Under the pieces are notes generated by a model. The model saw only the letters and a list, made by a program, of their open reading frames with translations, did no database searches and was not told the DNA's origin. Position numbers and translations under genes: made by a program. A stretch of DNA of 64,000 nucleotides from a virus, in IMG/VR virus record IMGVR_UViG_3300003877_000001, positions 248,001 to 312,000 of that record. One strand, given 5' to 3'. Below, piece after piece: positions 50,372 through 59,226 of this stretch; position 1 is the first letter of the stretch; each line of letters begins with the position of its first letter.

Positions 50372-53300
50372 TTCATCAAAATAAATATCAGGTTCGAAAT
50401 CAGCTTCCTTTTCATTAACATAATCATCAAAAGCTAATTTCACATTTGGTACTTTTTCAAACAATTCATCCATATCATAATGTGGTGGTATGTTATTATC
50501 TTTTACAAAAGACTTAAAATATTCAATTTTTTTCATTCTCTCTTTAACAATCTTCTCCTTTTGCACATTAATATAATTAACATCTTCCACTCTAAGTTTT
50601 TGTAATTCAGCTTCCTTTACCTTTTCAGCTTCTTCCCATTGATGTTCTGTTGGTGAAAGTGGTACTTTAACATCATCATACTTTTTCAATATTTCAATGA
50701 ATTCACCATTATTATACCCAATTGTATATTTATCTCTAACCCAATGATTACCATTTTTATAAACATATTTATTTTCAATTTTTGGTTTAGATGCATTAAC
50801 TACTAAAGGAGTAATATCACCAACCTTTATAATATTTTTAATTAAAACATAATCACCACGAATCGTTTTATCATTAATAGATTTAATCCTAGACTTACCA
50901 GACTTTTCCATTGCATCACTAAGATAGTTCAATGCATGATTATATATTTCATAATTAACTAATCCATATTTTTCAACATCTTTTGTTTTAAAACCATCCC
51001 ATATTAATCTTGGATCATAACCAGTTTTATTCCAAAAATCAACTTCCCTATCTTCAAGATACATAGAGTCTTCATAATCATCATGATTAAAGTTTTTTAA
51101 GACTAATTGATCTGATTTAAATTCTCCCTTTTTAAGATCGATTTGCTCAACCTTTGCACCTGATGCATCTTCAATTTTTTTTCTAACTATTTTAACTAAA
51201 ATTTCATCTCTTATTTCAGCATCAAATCCATCAAGTAATACTTTAACACGTTTATTAAATGCTGCAAGATATTTTTCTACATTATAATCACCTGTTGTTT
51301 CAGGATTTTCTTCTAAATCTTTTTGGTTGATTAATCTAGCTTTAATAATAGTTTCACCTGTTTTAGAATCACTTTTAACATCACCATGAGACTTACGTGT
51401 ACCTGTGTTAACATAATAAACAGTAGTATCTAATTCAGGTTCAGGTGGCATATATGTTTCAACCTTCTCTATTATTGTCATTATATCATAATCACCAATT
51501 TCTCTATTATCATCATCTTTAAATTTTTCAAAATCATTTTCAAAGATTTTTCTAGCAATATTTTCACGTTCAGCAATAATAAGTTCCATATGTACTTGTT
51601 TTGCCTTTAATTTACCATTTTTATTTGTACCACGATTAAGATAATCATCTATTGAATTTTTAATTCTAGATTTAGATGCTATTTTTTTCAATGGTATTTG
51701 TTTATAAAAAATTGTTTCAGAATAATTATAATAATATTCTATAAAACCTTCACCATTACCATCTAAAATTAATTTCATGCTTTCATCAATAAAATCTTCA
51801 ATGAATTCAGGCATTGTTTTAGACTTAATTGTATTACCAGTAAATTTAATTTTTTTCTTATTAATAAAACACCCATTAAAGTTTGGATCAGGGACTTGTT
51901 TTGGTTTACCTGTTTCTTTATCTATATCGTCTGACATTAAAGCATAATTAATTCTAGATAAATTTAAACATGAGTCAAACTCACCATCATTATCTACGGA
52001 TAAATAAGAATTTTCACGACCTAACGAGGTATAATGATCTTTTAAATAATCATTGAACTTTTCTATCAATGCTGAAACACCTGTCTTATTATTATATTCC
52101 CACATTTCTTCAATTACACCCTCACTTACTCCCTCACTTACACCCTCATTAGTAGCTCTAATTGTTGTAGTATCTGGAATGCTAAAGTTAATACCATCTG
52201 TTACAGCAAGTAATGGAATTAATCCAAATTTATTAAACCAATCAATTGCTTGTCTTAAATATATTCTACCTGTTGTAGTAATTCTAGCAGCACATATATT
52301 ATCTGACCAATTAAATGCATATCCTGAACCTAATGCACCAAATAATGAATTGTTAAGAATTTTAATAGGTAACTGCTTAACAATAAATATATTTATTTGT
52401 TCTTTAGTAAATTTACCACTAAAAAATATTTGATATGATTCATTATCGATTGTTTTTAATAATTCAATTTCATTATCTGTAAGTTTATCTTCATTTCCAA
52501 GTTTCTTATATATGTTACGAGTTGTTGTCATATAAGTAAGCATCTTCTTAATAACACCAGTAATATCAAACATAGGGAATACATCATGTGTCAACTGTAT
52601 CATTGGATATAGTGATGCATAATCAATTTTAAGAAGTCTCTTAGTGTAACCTTTCTTATAACATCTTGCAAGACCACCTGAAAATCTTTCAACATCATCA
52701 GGATGTGGAATTGCTAAATCATTTTCATAACTCCATGCTGTCATGAGTAAGTTCCAAACGGCAGCATTGCCCATTGTTGCAACACGACTATATATTGTTG
52801 GAACAATTTTAGCAAGTAAGAATGATGATTGGTTGTATAAATTATCTACTTGTTCTGTTTCCCATAAATCATCCAATAAATATCTTCTTAAAATATTCTT
52901 ACCGTTTTCAAATTTAAAATCTATTGTTGTTGATGAAAACTTATCAGGATTTAATTTAATAATATTAGGTCTTAACCATTCAACAAATTCAGGGTTTGGT
53001 TTTAATAATTCATTTCTAGCTACCTTATATTCATCATCACTGATTTTATCTTTATTTTCTTGTAAAAAATATAATTCACTCGATACATTATAGAATTTAG
53101 CAGGAATTTCAATATAATCATTATTTTCACTATTTAAAATAAACATAGGATTTTTATGCCAAAATCTTCCAATATCCTTACCATCATGTATATACATTCT
53201 ATTAGGTTTGGCAATATCTTCATATTTACAAATATATTTTAATTTGTTATTTTTGATTTCACTATTAACTGCTGCTGTTTTTTTTACGGCATGTATAATA

Positions 53301-54295
53301 TCTAATATTGTAAAACCATAGGCTATTGTTTGATTATATTTTTCAGTACTATTACCAAATTTAACAGTACTACCCTTTTTTCTCCATAAATCTTCTTCAG
53401 GTATTAAGGTAGTTTGTATTCTATTTTTAGGTATATCTTCTTTTTTTCTTTTTCTAGGAAACCCATTTTTAGTATATTCTGATTCAACATCCATTCCTAA
53501 TAATCTAGCTCTACCCAATATAAAGTCATAATCAAACATTTCAGAGTTATAACCTGAAATAATTGCAGGATTAATATATGTAATTAAATTAAAAAAATCT
53601 TGTATTATTATTTTTTCTGATTCATCATCATCAGGTTTTTCAACTTCTAATACATGTTCAAATCCTTTATTATCTTTCATACCAATAGCAAAGATTCTTG
53701 AATGTTCGTATCTTAAACCAGTGGTTTCAATATCAAATGTTAATTTATGTACATCATTATATTCTTCAAATCCTTTAAATAATCTAATTCCTGTTGATAT
53801 GAAAAATTGTTCATTTAGTTTTGGAAGATAAAATAAATCTCTATATTTAGAAACACTAAAACCTCTATTATCTTTAAGTATTTTACCTCTATCATCATAA
53901 ATTTTTTGATATGGATTTAAACCAGCTTCTTCAAAAAATTTAATTAACATACTAAATGATTTAGTTGTAGATGCTTTATATGGATAACCATTTTCTAATC
54001 TTGGATGGTTACCTGTTTTCATTTTTGTAATCGTTACATCATACTTTTGTAGGATTGCCTTATATTTATCAACATTACCATCAAAGAGTTTATACCCAAC
54101 CTTTTTAAGGTCTTTAAAATAGATGAATGATGTAAATGGTATTCGAACAATTTGTTTGGTTTTATTTGGTTCATGAATTACACATGTTGCATATTCATGA
54201 TTATTGTCTGTTTCAACATTAACCAAATATTTTACATCATTATTTTTCCCTTCTAAAAATTCTTGAATTTCTTTAATAGTATTTTCAGTTGTCAT
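50360..54295 (-). CDS. Family B DNA polymerase with 3'-5' exonuclease
   Basis: 1311 residues, longer than T4 gp43 (about 900). Exo I is LTFDIETTGL (about 183-192), Exo II ISGYNSEMFDYDFI. Polymerase motif A is LKIDYASLYP (about 553-562), motif B KILNNSLFGA (about 644-653), and motif C is LLAVTDGINF (about 693-702), where the usual YxDTDS reads V-T-D-G: the first Asp is missing. A 12-bp triplication encodes EGVSEGVSEGV near 716. The last 300 residues are an extra charged domain. It replicates the phage genome. Its ATG overlaps the helicase stop by 4 nt. Confidence 0.92.
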   Translation of the reverse strand: MTTENTIKEIQEFLEGKNNDVKYLVNVETDNNHEYATCVIHEPNKTKQIVRIPFTSFIYFKDLKKVGYKLFDGNVDKYKAILQKYDVTITKMKTGNHPRLENGYPYKASTTKSFSMLIKFFEEAGLNPYQKIYDDRGKILKDNRGFSVSKYRDLFYLPKLNEQFFISTGIRLFKGFEEYNDVHKLTFDIETTGLRYEHSRIFAIGMKDNKGFEHVLEVEKPDDDESEKIIIQDFFNLITYINPAIISGYNSEMFDYDFILGRARLLGMDVESEYTKNGFPRKRKKEDIPKNRIQTTLIPEEDLWRKKGSTVKFGNSTEKYNQTIAYGFTILDIIHAVKKTAAVNSEIKNNKLKYICKYEDIAKPNRMYIHDGKDIGRFWHKNPMFILNSENNDYIEIPAKFYNVSSELYFLQENKDKISDDEYKVARNELLKPNPEFVEWLRPNIIKLNPDKFSSTTIDFKFENGKNILRRYLLDDLWETEQVDNLYNQSSFLLAKIVPTIYSRVATMGNAAVWNLLMTAWSYENDLAIPHPDDVERFSGGLARCYKKGYTKRLLKIDYASLYPMIQLTHDVFPMFDITGVIKKMLTYMTTTRNIYKKLGNEDKLTDNEIELLKTIDNESYQIFFSGKFTKEQINIFIVKQLPIKILNNSLFGALGSGYAFNWSDNICAARITTTGRIYLRQAIDWFNKFGLIPLLAVTDGINFSIPDTTTIRATNEGVSEGVSEGVIEEMWEYNNKTGVSALIEKFNDYLKDHYTSLGRENSYLSVDNDGEFDSCLNLSRINYALMSDDIDKETGKPKQVPDPNFNGCFINKKKIKFTGNTIKSKTMPEFIEDFIDESMKLILDGNGEGFIEYYYNYSETIFYKQIPLKKIASKSRIKNSIDDYLNRGTNKNGKLKAKQVHMELIIAERENIARKIFENDFEKFKDDDNREIGDYDIMTIIEKVETYMPPEPELDTTVYYVNTGTRKSHGDVKSDSKTGETIIKARLINQKDLEENPETTGDYNVEKYLAAFNKRVKVLLDGFDAEIRDEILVKIVRKKIEDASGAKVEQIDLKKGEFKSDQLVLKNFNHDDYEDSMYLEDREVDFWNKTGYDPRLIWDGFKTKDVEKYGLVNYEIYNHALNYLSDAMEKSGKSRIKSINDKTIRGDYVLIKNIIKVGDITPLVVNASKPKIENKYVYKNGNHWVRDKYTIGYNNGEFIEILKKYDDVKVPLSPTEHQWEEAEKVKEAELQKLRVEDVNYINVQKEKIVKERMKKIEYFKSFVKDNNIPPHYDMDELFEKVPNVKLAFDDYVNEKEADFEPDIYFDEGDL
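52115..52150 (-). repeat. 12-bp x3 tandem repeat in polymerase gene
   Basis: Three near-perfect copies encode EGVS-EGVS-EGVI just after motif C. Slippage would change length in steps of four residues. Confidence 0.75.
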
Positions 54296-57200
54296 TCTTT
54301 GTATTTGTTTTTAAGTTTGTTGATAACATCTCTAAGTACAGATTCTGAAATATTACTTTCATAATCTTCGTTATCCAATGCTTTCATTATTTCTTTTCGT
54401 TTAGATTCTATAACATCAAAAACATACTCATCGAGAGTATCTCTAAATATGATAGGATAGATGTTAACTGTGTTTTTCTGTGAGATTCTATGAAGCCTAT
54501 CTGCAACCTGATCATATTGACCAACAGAGAATGGGAGTGTAATAATAATCATTTTTGATGATGCTGTCAAGGTTAAACCATAATTAGCTGTCTGAATTGA
54601 TGCTAAAAATATTTTAACATTACTTTCAGGGTCTTGAAATTTAGCTACTAATGCTGCTCTATCTTCTACTGTTTGATCACCAGTATGTAATGCTGAATTT
54701 TCTGGATAAAGATCATGAAGATCATATAATGATTGTTTAAACATATCAACAACAACAACTTTTTCACCTTGTTCTAATATATTATCAATGATTTCTCTAA
54801 TATAGTTAACCTTAATTGATGAAGTATATTGACGTAATCTCAACATTATAGTTAATGGATTTGATGTTGGTTTCTCATATATCTCATTAACAACATCTTC
54901 CTCAATTTGATCATATAATTTATCTTCCTTAGTATTAAGTTCTAAAATAATTTTTTGATAAATTTTATCAGGTAAATCGGTTAATACTTCTTCCTTTTTC
55001 TTTCTATATACATATGATGCAATTTTATGAAATAGTTCTTCCAATTTTTGATGTTGTACGTTTGTTGACCAACCACCAAAACCATCCATATCATAGGACA
55101 TGCCACAATAATATTCATTAAAATGTTTTTTTGTTGCAAAATCAATCGGTGATATTTGATTTAGTACCGTATATAATTCATGTGCTCTATTTGGTGCAGG
55201 AGTACCTGAAAGAAATACTTTACTAACCTCTCCATTTTTGAATACCTTTTTATTAAATATTCTTTTGAAATTTTTGAATGTATTTGCTGAAGTATTTTTT
55301 AATGCTTGACAATTACTAACTAATATACTATTAGCAAAATAATTATGATTATCCGCTATTTCTAGATCATATACCCTTTTATTTTGTTCACCACTTCTTC
55401 CAAATTTTCGTCTATTTCCTGATTCCAAAATCTCAATACTTTCCACCCAAACAATTTCAATATCTCTGTTTTCCTTTTGTCTAGAAATTTCCATTTTTTT
55501 GTTTTGTGAGATTTTCCATCTATTTCTATTGATAATTTTATTGATGTAATTCCAATATCCACTTTGTAATGTGTTGGTGGAGATTTTATATTCGTAATAC
55601 CCATTTCCTTTAATGGTTTCATTATTGGTATCACATGTTCCATTTCCATAAATGTAATGCCTGAAATTTCTCCAAATAATATTAATTGTTGTTTTGTCAA
55701 TTTTCCATTTCCACCCCTTGATAAAAACGTTCTCCCAATCATTTTTTTTCTCATTTTTTCTACTGTTATTGGGTTTGACATTGGATTGTTCAATTTCATC
55801 CTCTCCGATTGATTCTTTCTCATTTGAGGGTTCTTTTTGTAAAACTCTATCATAGATAGACTCCTTTTTTTCGAAAGTTCCTTCATATATAATTTTTCTT
55901 TTATTTCTGGTAAAGACATTCTCCATTTTGCTGAACAACTTGTTGAACAAAATTTCTTTTTTCTTTTTTTCATTACTTGAAATTCCACGCCACATTGTTG
56001 ACATATCCTTATCTCTCTCAATTGTAAATTGACTTCTTTTTTTCTTCCAGTGTATTTTGTTGAACATTTTCTTGAACAAAGTTTTTGTGTTCTTCTTTTC
56101 TGTTGAAATAGAGTGTTGCACTCTAGGCAATTTGTTTTTTTTATTAATTTTCCCTTTTCTTTCCATCTCTGCTTCATTGAACACGTTACAGTGCAACATT
56201 TCTTTTTCACATGTTCTTTTATTTGGAATTCTTTCTCGCAAAATTGGCAATTTCGTGTTATTATTTTGCTTTGTTTTCTTTTTAATAAGTTTTTCCCCAT
56301 ATTTAAAATTTTTAATAGGTTTATATTTATTTTCAGTAATTGAATAAAATTTGTGGTCTGGTGTACATTCGATTATTTCACCATTAGATAATTTTATTTT
56401 AATTACATCTTTATATCCGTTATATAAATACCTACTAATTGTTTTTGTTTCAATCTTTTTTAACGTATGATTATAGGATAAAACTTTTACATCTAATTTA
56501 TCTTCAACAATTTTCCCAATTTTCATTTTCCCTTTATCAGTATCAATTAATGTATTATATGTAAAACATTCGTCTGCAATTAATACATCTATTAAACCAA
56601 TATTTAAATCTTTAAATTTTTTATCAACTTTTTTCTTATCTCTAGAATTAAAATATTCATAATTAACAATAATATATTTAGATTCTTCCATTGTATGTTT
56701 ATTCTTAAATTTACTAGATTTAGGAACAATTATATGTGCTTTAGAATGTGTAAATTTTTCAACTTCATTAAAGAAATTAAATTTTAATGAGTTAGGTGTT
56801 ATTACAAACACCCTTTTAAAATTATTCATCTCAACATATGCAATTGCAGAAAGTGTATTGTGAGTTAAAATACAATTATCTGTAACATATAAATGATCTT
56901 CTGCATCAACCATTATACATTGTGCTTCTTTTTTACCAACATAATTAACTTCCTTTATTGCTCTATTAGGTAAATATTTTGTAGGTGATACATATCTTTC
57001 TATTTTACGTTTTAATTTGAAAGGTATTATATTGGGTGGTAATTTTATTGATAATCTATAATATGTTGGTTTTACTTCTATCTCTTCATACCATGAAGTT
57101 CTAGTTTTATACCTTGCAATACCACCTAATGATTGTACAATAAACTTTACATCATCTATTAATTGTTTTGATGCTAATGTTAAATCAATATTCATACCAT

Positions 57201-58398
57201 CAGAACTAATAGTTCCATCCGTATCCATAATTCCCCTTAAAATTTCTAATCTATCTTCAATTGAAGAGAACATATAATCTTTAGGAATAAATTTTGTGTG
57301 TGAACCACACCCCTTTAAGTTATATTCTTTTAAATTTTGATTTATGTAATTATTTTTACCATCTGCCGTTAGATAATAATCTTTTTTACTATTTCCAGAT
57401 AAAACTAACTGATGATTTTGTGGTAATTTAGAGTCTATCTCGTTAATAATTTCATTATCTATATTCGTAAAACTAACACCATATTTTGTTGTAATAGAGC
57501 CATCACCCAATAAACAACCTAAAATATATGGGTCTATTTTTAATTTTTTTTCTTTAAATTCAATTGGTTCAACAATGGGTATATAATGTTTATTATTACC
57601 ATTATCAAACTGTAACCCCTCATTCATGATTTCTCTAAGTGTTTTTGTTTGATATGAATATTTTTTTATTCCTTTATTTGTTCTATGAATTCTAGTTGTT
57701 GAATTAACATTCCAAAGATGTTCATCACACGATCTTGCTGTTGTATTGTCATTAAATTTAATTTCATATATATCTTTTTTACCTTGAGGATAAACTCCAA
57801 TAACTTTTGTTGATTTACCATTACTTCCAATCACATAATCACCAACTTTAACATCGCCCATTCTAATCCAACCATTAGGTGTAAGTAGTTTAGAATCTAA
57901 GTCTTGGCTTTTTCCTAAACCCATTTCTAGTGCTAATAAAACACTTTTAACTTCATCAATAAACATAGTACCAGCTATTTGATGTGGATATAATATTGTA
58001 CCTTCTTTAAGATTTTTATGTGTTAGTTCTCTATATTTTTCAAAATCCTTATCTAATTCATCTTTTAATCTAATCCAAAGATTTTTCTTTTGTACAAGTA
58101 ATTTTAATTCTAAGATTTTTCTCGCATCATCTTCATCAATTTTTTTGATTTGCTTAATAAATGCGTGTTTTTCTTCAACACCACCAAAATCAAATACGAT
58201 TTTATTAGATTTACGATACCTCTTCATTAGTTCATAAAGACCTCTGGTATTCATAATCCAACAATTTTCAACAGAATCCCATTTACGCCAATCTACGTTG
58301 ATTTCCTTTATTCTAGAAACAACTTCTTTATGATAATCGAAAAATACTTTATATTTTGATTGTCGTAATATTCTATGACAGGATACTTTAAAGGGCAT
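54292..58398 (-). CDS. SNF2-type helicase interrupted by two inteins
   Basis: 1368 residues, of which about 598 are extein. N-terminal part (1-163) has a HARP-like/SNF2 lead, then Walker A as LALEMGLGK|TLSAIA, split by intein 1 (164-514). Walker B is VLIADE|CQALKN, split by intein 2 (611-1029). The C-terminal helicase lobe has LSGTPAPNRAHEL, DMFKQSLYDLHDLY, LHTGDQTVEDR, ASIQTANYGLTLTAS and QVADRLHRISQKN (motif VI). After splicing it would be a UvsW/SMARCAL1-like DNA translocase for fork remodelling. It is followed by DNA polymerase with a 4-nt overlap. Confidence 0.9.
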   Translation of the reverse strand: MPFKVSCHRILRQSKYKVFFDYHKEVVSRIKEINVDWRKWDSVENCWIMNTRGLYELMKRYRKSNKIVFDFGGVEEKHAFIKQIKKIDEDDARKILELKLLVQKKNLWIRLKDELDKDFEKYRELTHKNLKEGTILYPHQIAGTMFIDEVKSVLLALEMGLGKSQDLDSKLLTPNGWIRMGDVKVGDYVIGSNGKSTKVIGVYPQGKKDIYEIKFNDNTTARSCDEHLWNVNSTTRIHRTNKGIKKYSYQTKTLREIMNEGLQFDNGNNKHYIPIVEPIEFKEKKLKIDPYILGCLLGDGSITTKYGVSFTNIDNEIINEIDSKLPQNHQLVLSGNSKKDYYLTADGKNNYINQNLKEYNLKGCGSHTKFIPKDYMFSSIEDRLEILRGIMDTDGTISSDGMNIDLTLASKQLIDDVKFIVQSLGGIARYKTRTSWYEEIEVKPTYYRLSIKLPPNIIPFKLKRKIERYVSPTKYLPNRAIKEVNYVGKKEAQCIMVDAEDHLYVTDNCILTHNTLSAIAYVEMNNFKRVFVITPNSLKFNFFNEVEKFTHSKAHIIVPKSSKFKNKHTMEESKYIIVNYEYFNSRDKKKVDKKFKDLNIGLIDVLIADECFTYNTLIDTDKGKMKIGKIVEDKLDVKVLSYNHTLKKIETKTISRYLYNGYKDVIKIKLSNGEIIECTPDHKFYSITENKYKPIKNFKYGEKLIKKKTKQNNNTKLPILRERIPNKRTCEKEMLHCNVFNEAEMERKGKINKKNKLPRVQHSISTEKKNTKTLFKKMFNKIHWKKKRSQFTIERDKDMSTMWRGISSNEKKKKEILFNKLFSKMENVFTRNKRKIIYEGTFEKKESIYDRVLQKEPSNEKESIGEDEIEQSNVKPNNSRKNEKKNDWENVFIKGWKWKIDKTTINIIWRNFRHYIYGNGTCDTNNETIKGNGYYEYKISTNTLQSGYWNYINKIINRNRWKISQNKKMEISRQKENRDIEIVWVESIEILESGNRRKFGRSGEQNKRVYDLEIADNHNYFANSILVSNCQALKNTSANTFKNFKRIFNKKVFKNGEVSKVFLSGTPAPNRAHELYTVLNQISPIDFATKKHFNEYYCGMSYDMDGFGGWSTNVQHQKLEELFHKIASYVYRKKKEEVLTDLPDKIYQKIILELNTKEDKLYDQIEEDVVNEIYEKPTSNPLTIMLRLRQYTSSIKVNYIREIIDNILEQGEKVVVVDMFKQSLYDLHDLYPENSALHTGDQTVEDRAALVAKFQDPESNVKIFLASIQTANYGLTLTASSKMIIITLPFSVGQYDQVADRLHRISQKNTVNIYPIIFRDTLDEYVFDVIESKRKEIMKALDNEDYESNISESVLRDVINKLKNKYKE
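55312..56568 (-). mobile_element. Intein 2, in Walker B motif, with out-of-frame endonuclease
   Basis: Residues 611-1029 of the helicase frame (419 residues). It starts with Cys (CFTYNTLIDTDKGKMKIGKI), has block B CTPDHKFYSITENKYKPIKN, and ends VYDLEIADNHNYFANSILVSN, quoted here as DLEIADNHNYFANSILVSN, before the +1 Cys. The splicing parts are residues 611-700 and 1009-1029. Between them the helicase frame is open but codes for a Lys/Asn/Glu-rich, non-conserved sequence, because that DNA encodes a nuclease in the +1 frame. Confidence 0.88.
55362..56300 (-). CDS. Zinc-finger VSR-like homing endonuclease in +1 frame within intein 2
   Basis: 312 residues, start ATG at 56300 inside the TAT-GGG of KYGEKL, stop TAG inside the CTA-GAA of VYDLE. 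Three CxxC...CS..C zinc fingers (NCQFCEKEFQIKEHVKKKCC; NCLECNTLFQQKRRTQKLCS; ICQQCGVEFQVMKKRKKKFC), a NUMOD3-like block (NPMSNPITVEKMRKKM) and a VSR/EDxHD nuclease domain: HYKVDIGITSIKLSIEIDGK, SHKTKKWKFLDKRKTEIL and GWKVLRFWNQEI. These are strongly protein-like, unlike the overlapping helicase-frame translation. No late or early promoter is directly before it; internal initiation is most likely. Confidence 0.85.
   Translation of the reverse strand: MGKNLLKRKQSKIITRNCQFCEKEFQIKEHVKKKCCTVTCSMKQRWKEKGKLIKKTNCLECNTLFQQKRRTQKLCSRKCSTKYTGRKKEVNLQLREIRICQQCGVEFQVMKKRKKKFCSTSCSAKWRMSLPEIKEKLYMKELSKKRSLSMIEFYKKNPQMRKNQSERMKLNNPMSNPITVEKMRKKMIGRTFLSRGGNGKLTKQQLILFGEISGITFMEMEHVIPIMKPLKEMGITNIKSPPTHYKVDIGITSIKLSIEIDGKSHKTKKWKFLDKRKTEILKLFGWKVLRFWNQEIDENLEEVVNKIKGYMI
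56857..57909 (-). mobile_element. Intein 1, in Walker A motif, with LAGLIDADG endonuclease
   Basis: Residues 164-514 (351 residues). It starts with Ser (SQDLDSKLLTPNGWIRMGDV), block B is ARSCDEHLWNV, and it ends DAEDHLYVTDNCILTHN before Thr. The endonuclease part (about 286-470) carries two LAGLIDADG-like motifs, ILGCLLGDGSI and ILRGIMDTDGTI. Splicing would restore GLGK-TLSAIA, the ATP-binding loop. Confidence 0.92.
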
Positions 58399-58431
58399 AT
58401 ATTATTTTTAAATTTGTTTAATTATTAGTAG

Positions 58432-59106
58432 TTAAAAATCACGCTCAATTTCCATTCTTTTGATACAATCTAGTGGTGTTTCGTTATCTAGTAATTTATA
58501 ACTACACCCAATCGTTCCACCTTTCCAACTCCATTTCTTTTTCCCAACTTCTTTTGAAAAATGTATATCAATAGTTTTATTTACTAACGCAAATACTTTA
58601 GTCCACTTTAACCATTTAGGTCGCCATTCTCTTTCTTCCACATATATTTTTGTGGGGATGATTTCGCCATCATATTTATCTTTGTAATCATATTCCCATA
58701 CTGCTTGTTTAATCTTCCAATTATCTTCATAAAAATTTTTATGATTTCCATTTGTTTCGTGTTCCCAACTATTATTTTTTAATAAAATTGATGTTCTTAT
58801 CCAATCTTTTGTAATAAATGGAATATCCCAAGTCCACCATTTACTACCACCATCCATATTACCCTTACCCCCTTTATAAACCCAAAATGTATTATTGTGA
58901 ATTGCAATTCCCCATTTAGGACAATCACATTCATTCGTCCATTTGTTTCTAAAAGGGAGTATAATTGTTAAATTAAAAAATATAAAATCTAAATTAATTC
59001 TTGGTCTATTATCAAAATATCCACATATTTCAAAACTAATATCAAAAACTTTTGACCAATAAAATATTAACCATTTACTTTCATAAATCCATTTCTCTTT
59101 TTTCAT
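58432..59106 (-). CDS. Conserved Trp-rich phage protein, unknown function
   Basis: 224 residues with 22 or so Trp. Segments such as WKWTKVFALV, EREWRPKWLKW, FSKEVGKKKWSWKGGTIGCS and MEIERDF-like ends match a hypothetical protein seen in many unrelated phages. Its role is not known to me. It is the first gene of the replication operon, 33 nt before the helicase and behind a host-type promoter. Confidence 0.72.
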   Translation of the reverse strand: MKKEKWIYESKWLIFYWSKVFDISFEICGYFDNRPRINLDFIFFNLTIILPFRNKWTNECDCPKWGIAIHNNTFWVYKGGKGNMDGGSKWWTWDIPFITKDWIRTSILLKNNSWEHETNGNHKNFYEDNWKIKQAVWEYDYKDKYDGEIIPTKIYVEEREWRPKWLKWTKVFALVNKTIDIHFSKEVGKKKWSWKGGTIGCSYKLLDNETPLDCIKRMEIERDF

Positions 59107-59125
59107 ATATTTATTTCTTAGTTCA

Positions 59126-59156
59126 CAAAGATAATAATATTTCCATCAAAATGCAA
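59126..59156 (-). promoter_or_regulatory. Bacteroidota-type early promoter of replication operon
   Basis: Minus strand TTG (59156-59154), 20-nt spacer, TATCTTTG (59133-59126), 19 nt before the ATG at 59106. Same -7 sequence and spacing as the primase promoter. Confidence 0.7.
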
Positions 59157-59214
59157 CCATATTAAAAACATATTCAAATTTACCACAATATTCATAAAGA
59201 AAATTAATTTTAAT

Positions 59215-59223
59215 GTATTTATA
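59215..59223 (+). promoter_or_regulatory. Late-type motif on the plus strand
   Basis: GTATTTATATAC, 3 nt before the ATG of the plus-strand endonuclease gene. Its orientation matches the gene, as with the minus-strand copies. Confidence 0.45.
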
Positions 59224-59226
59224 TAC

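Noticed and set aside
52053-52433. 126-codon plus-strand reading frame
   Set aside because: Antisense shadow of the DNA polymerase gene; its repeats (SLTPSLTPSL) only mirror the 12-bp coding repeat.
56423-56431. GTATTTATA inside intein 2, upstream of the overlapping endonuclease
   Set aside because: It encodes RYLYN of the intein and lies 122 nt from the ATG, far outside the usual spacing; kept only as a weak possibility.
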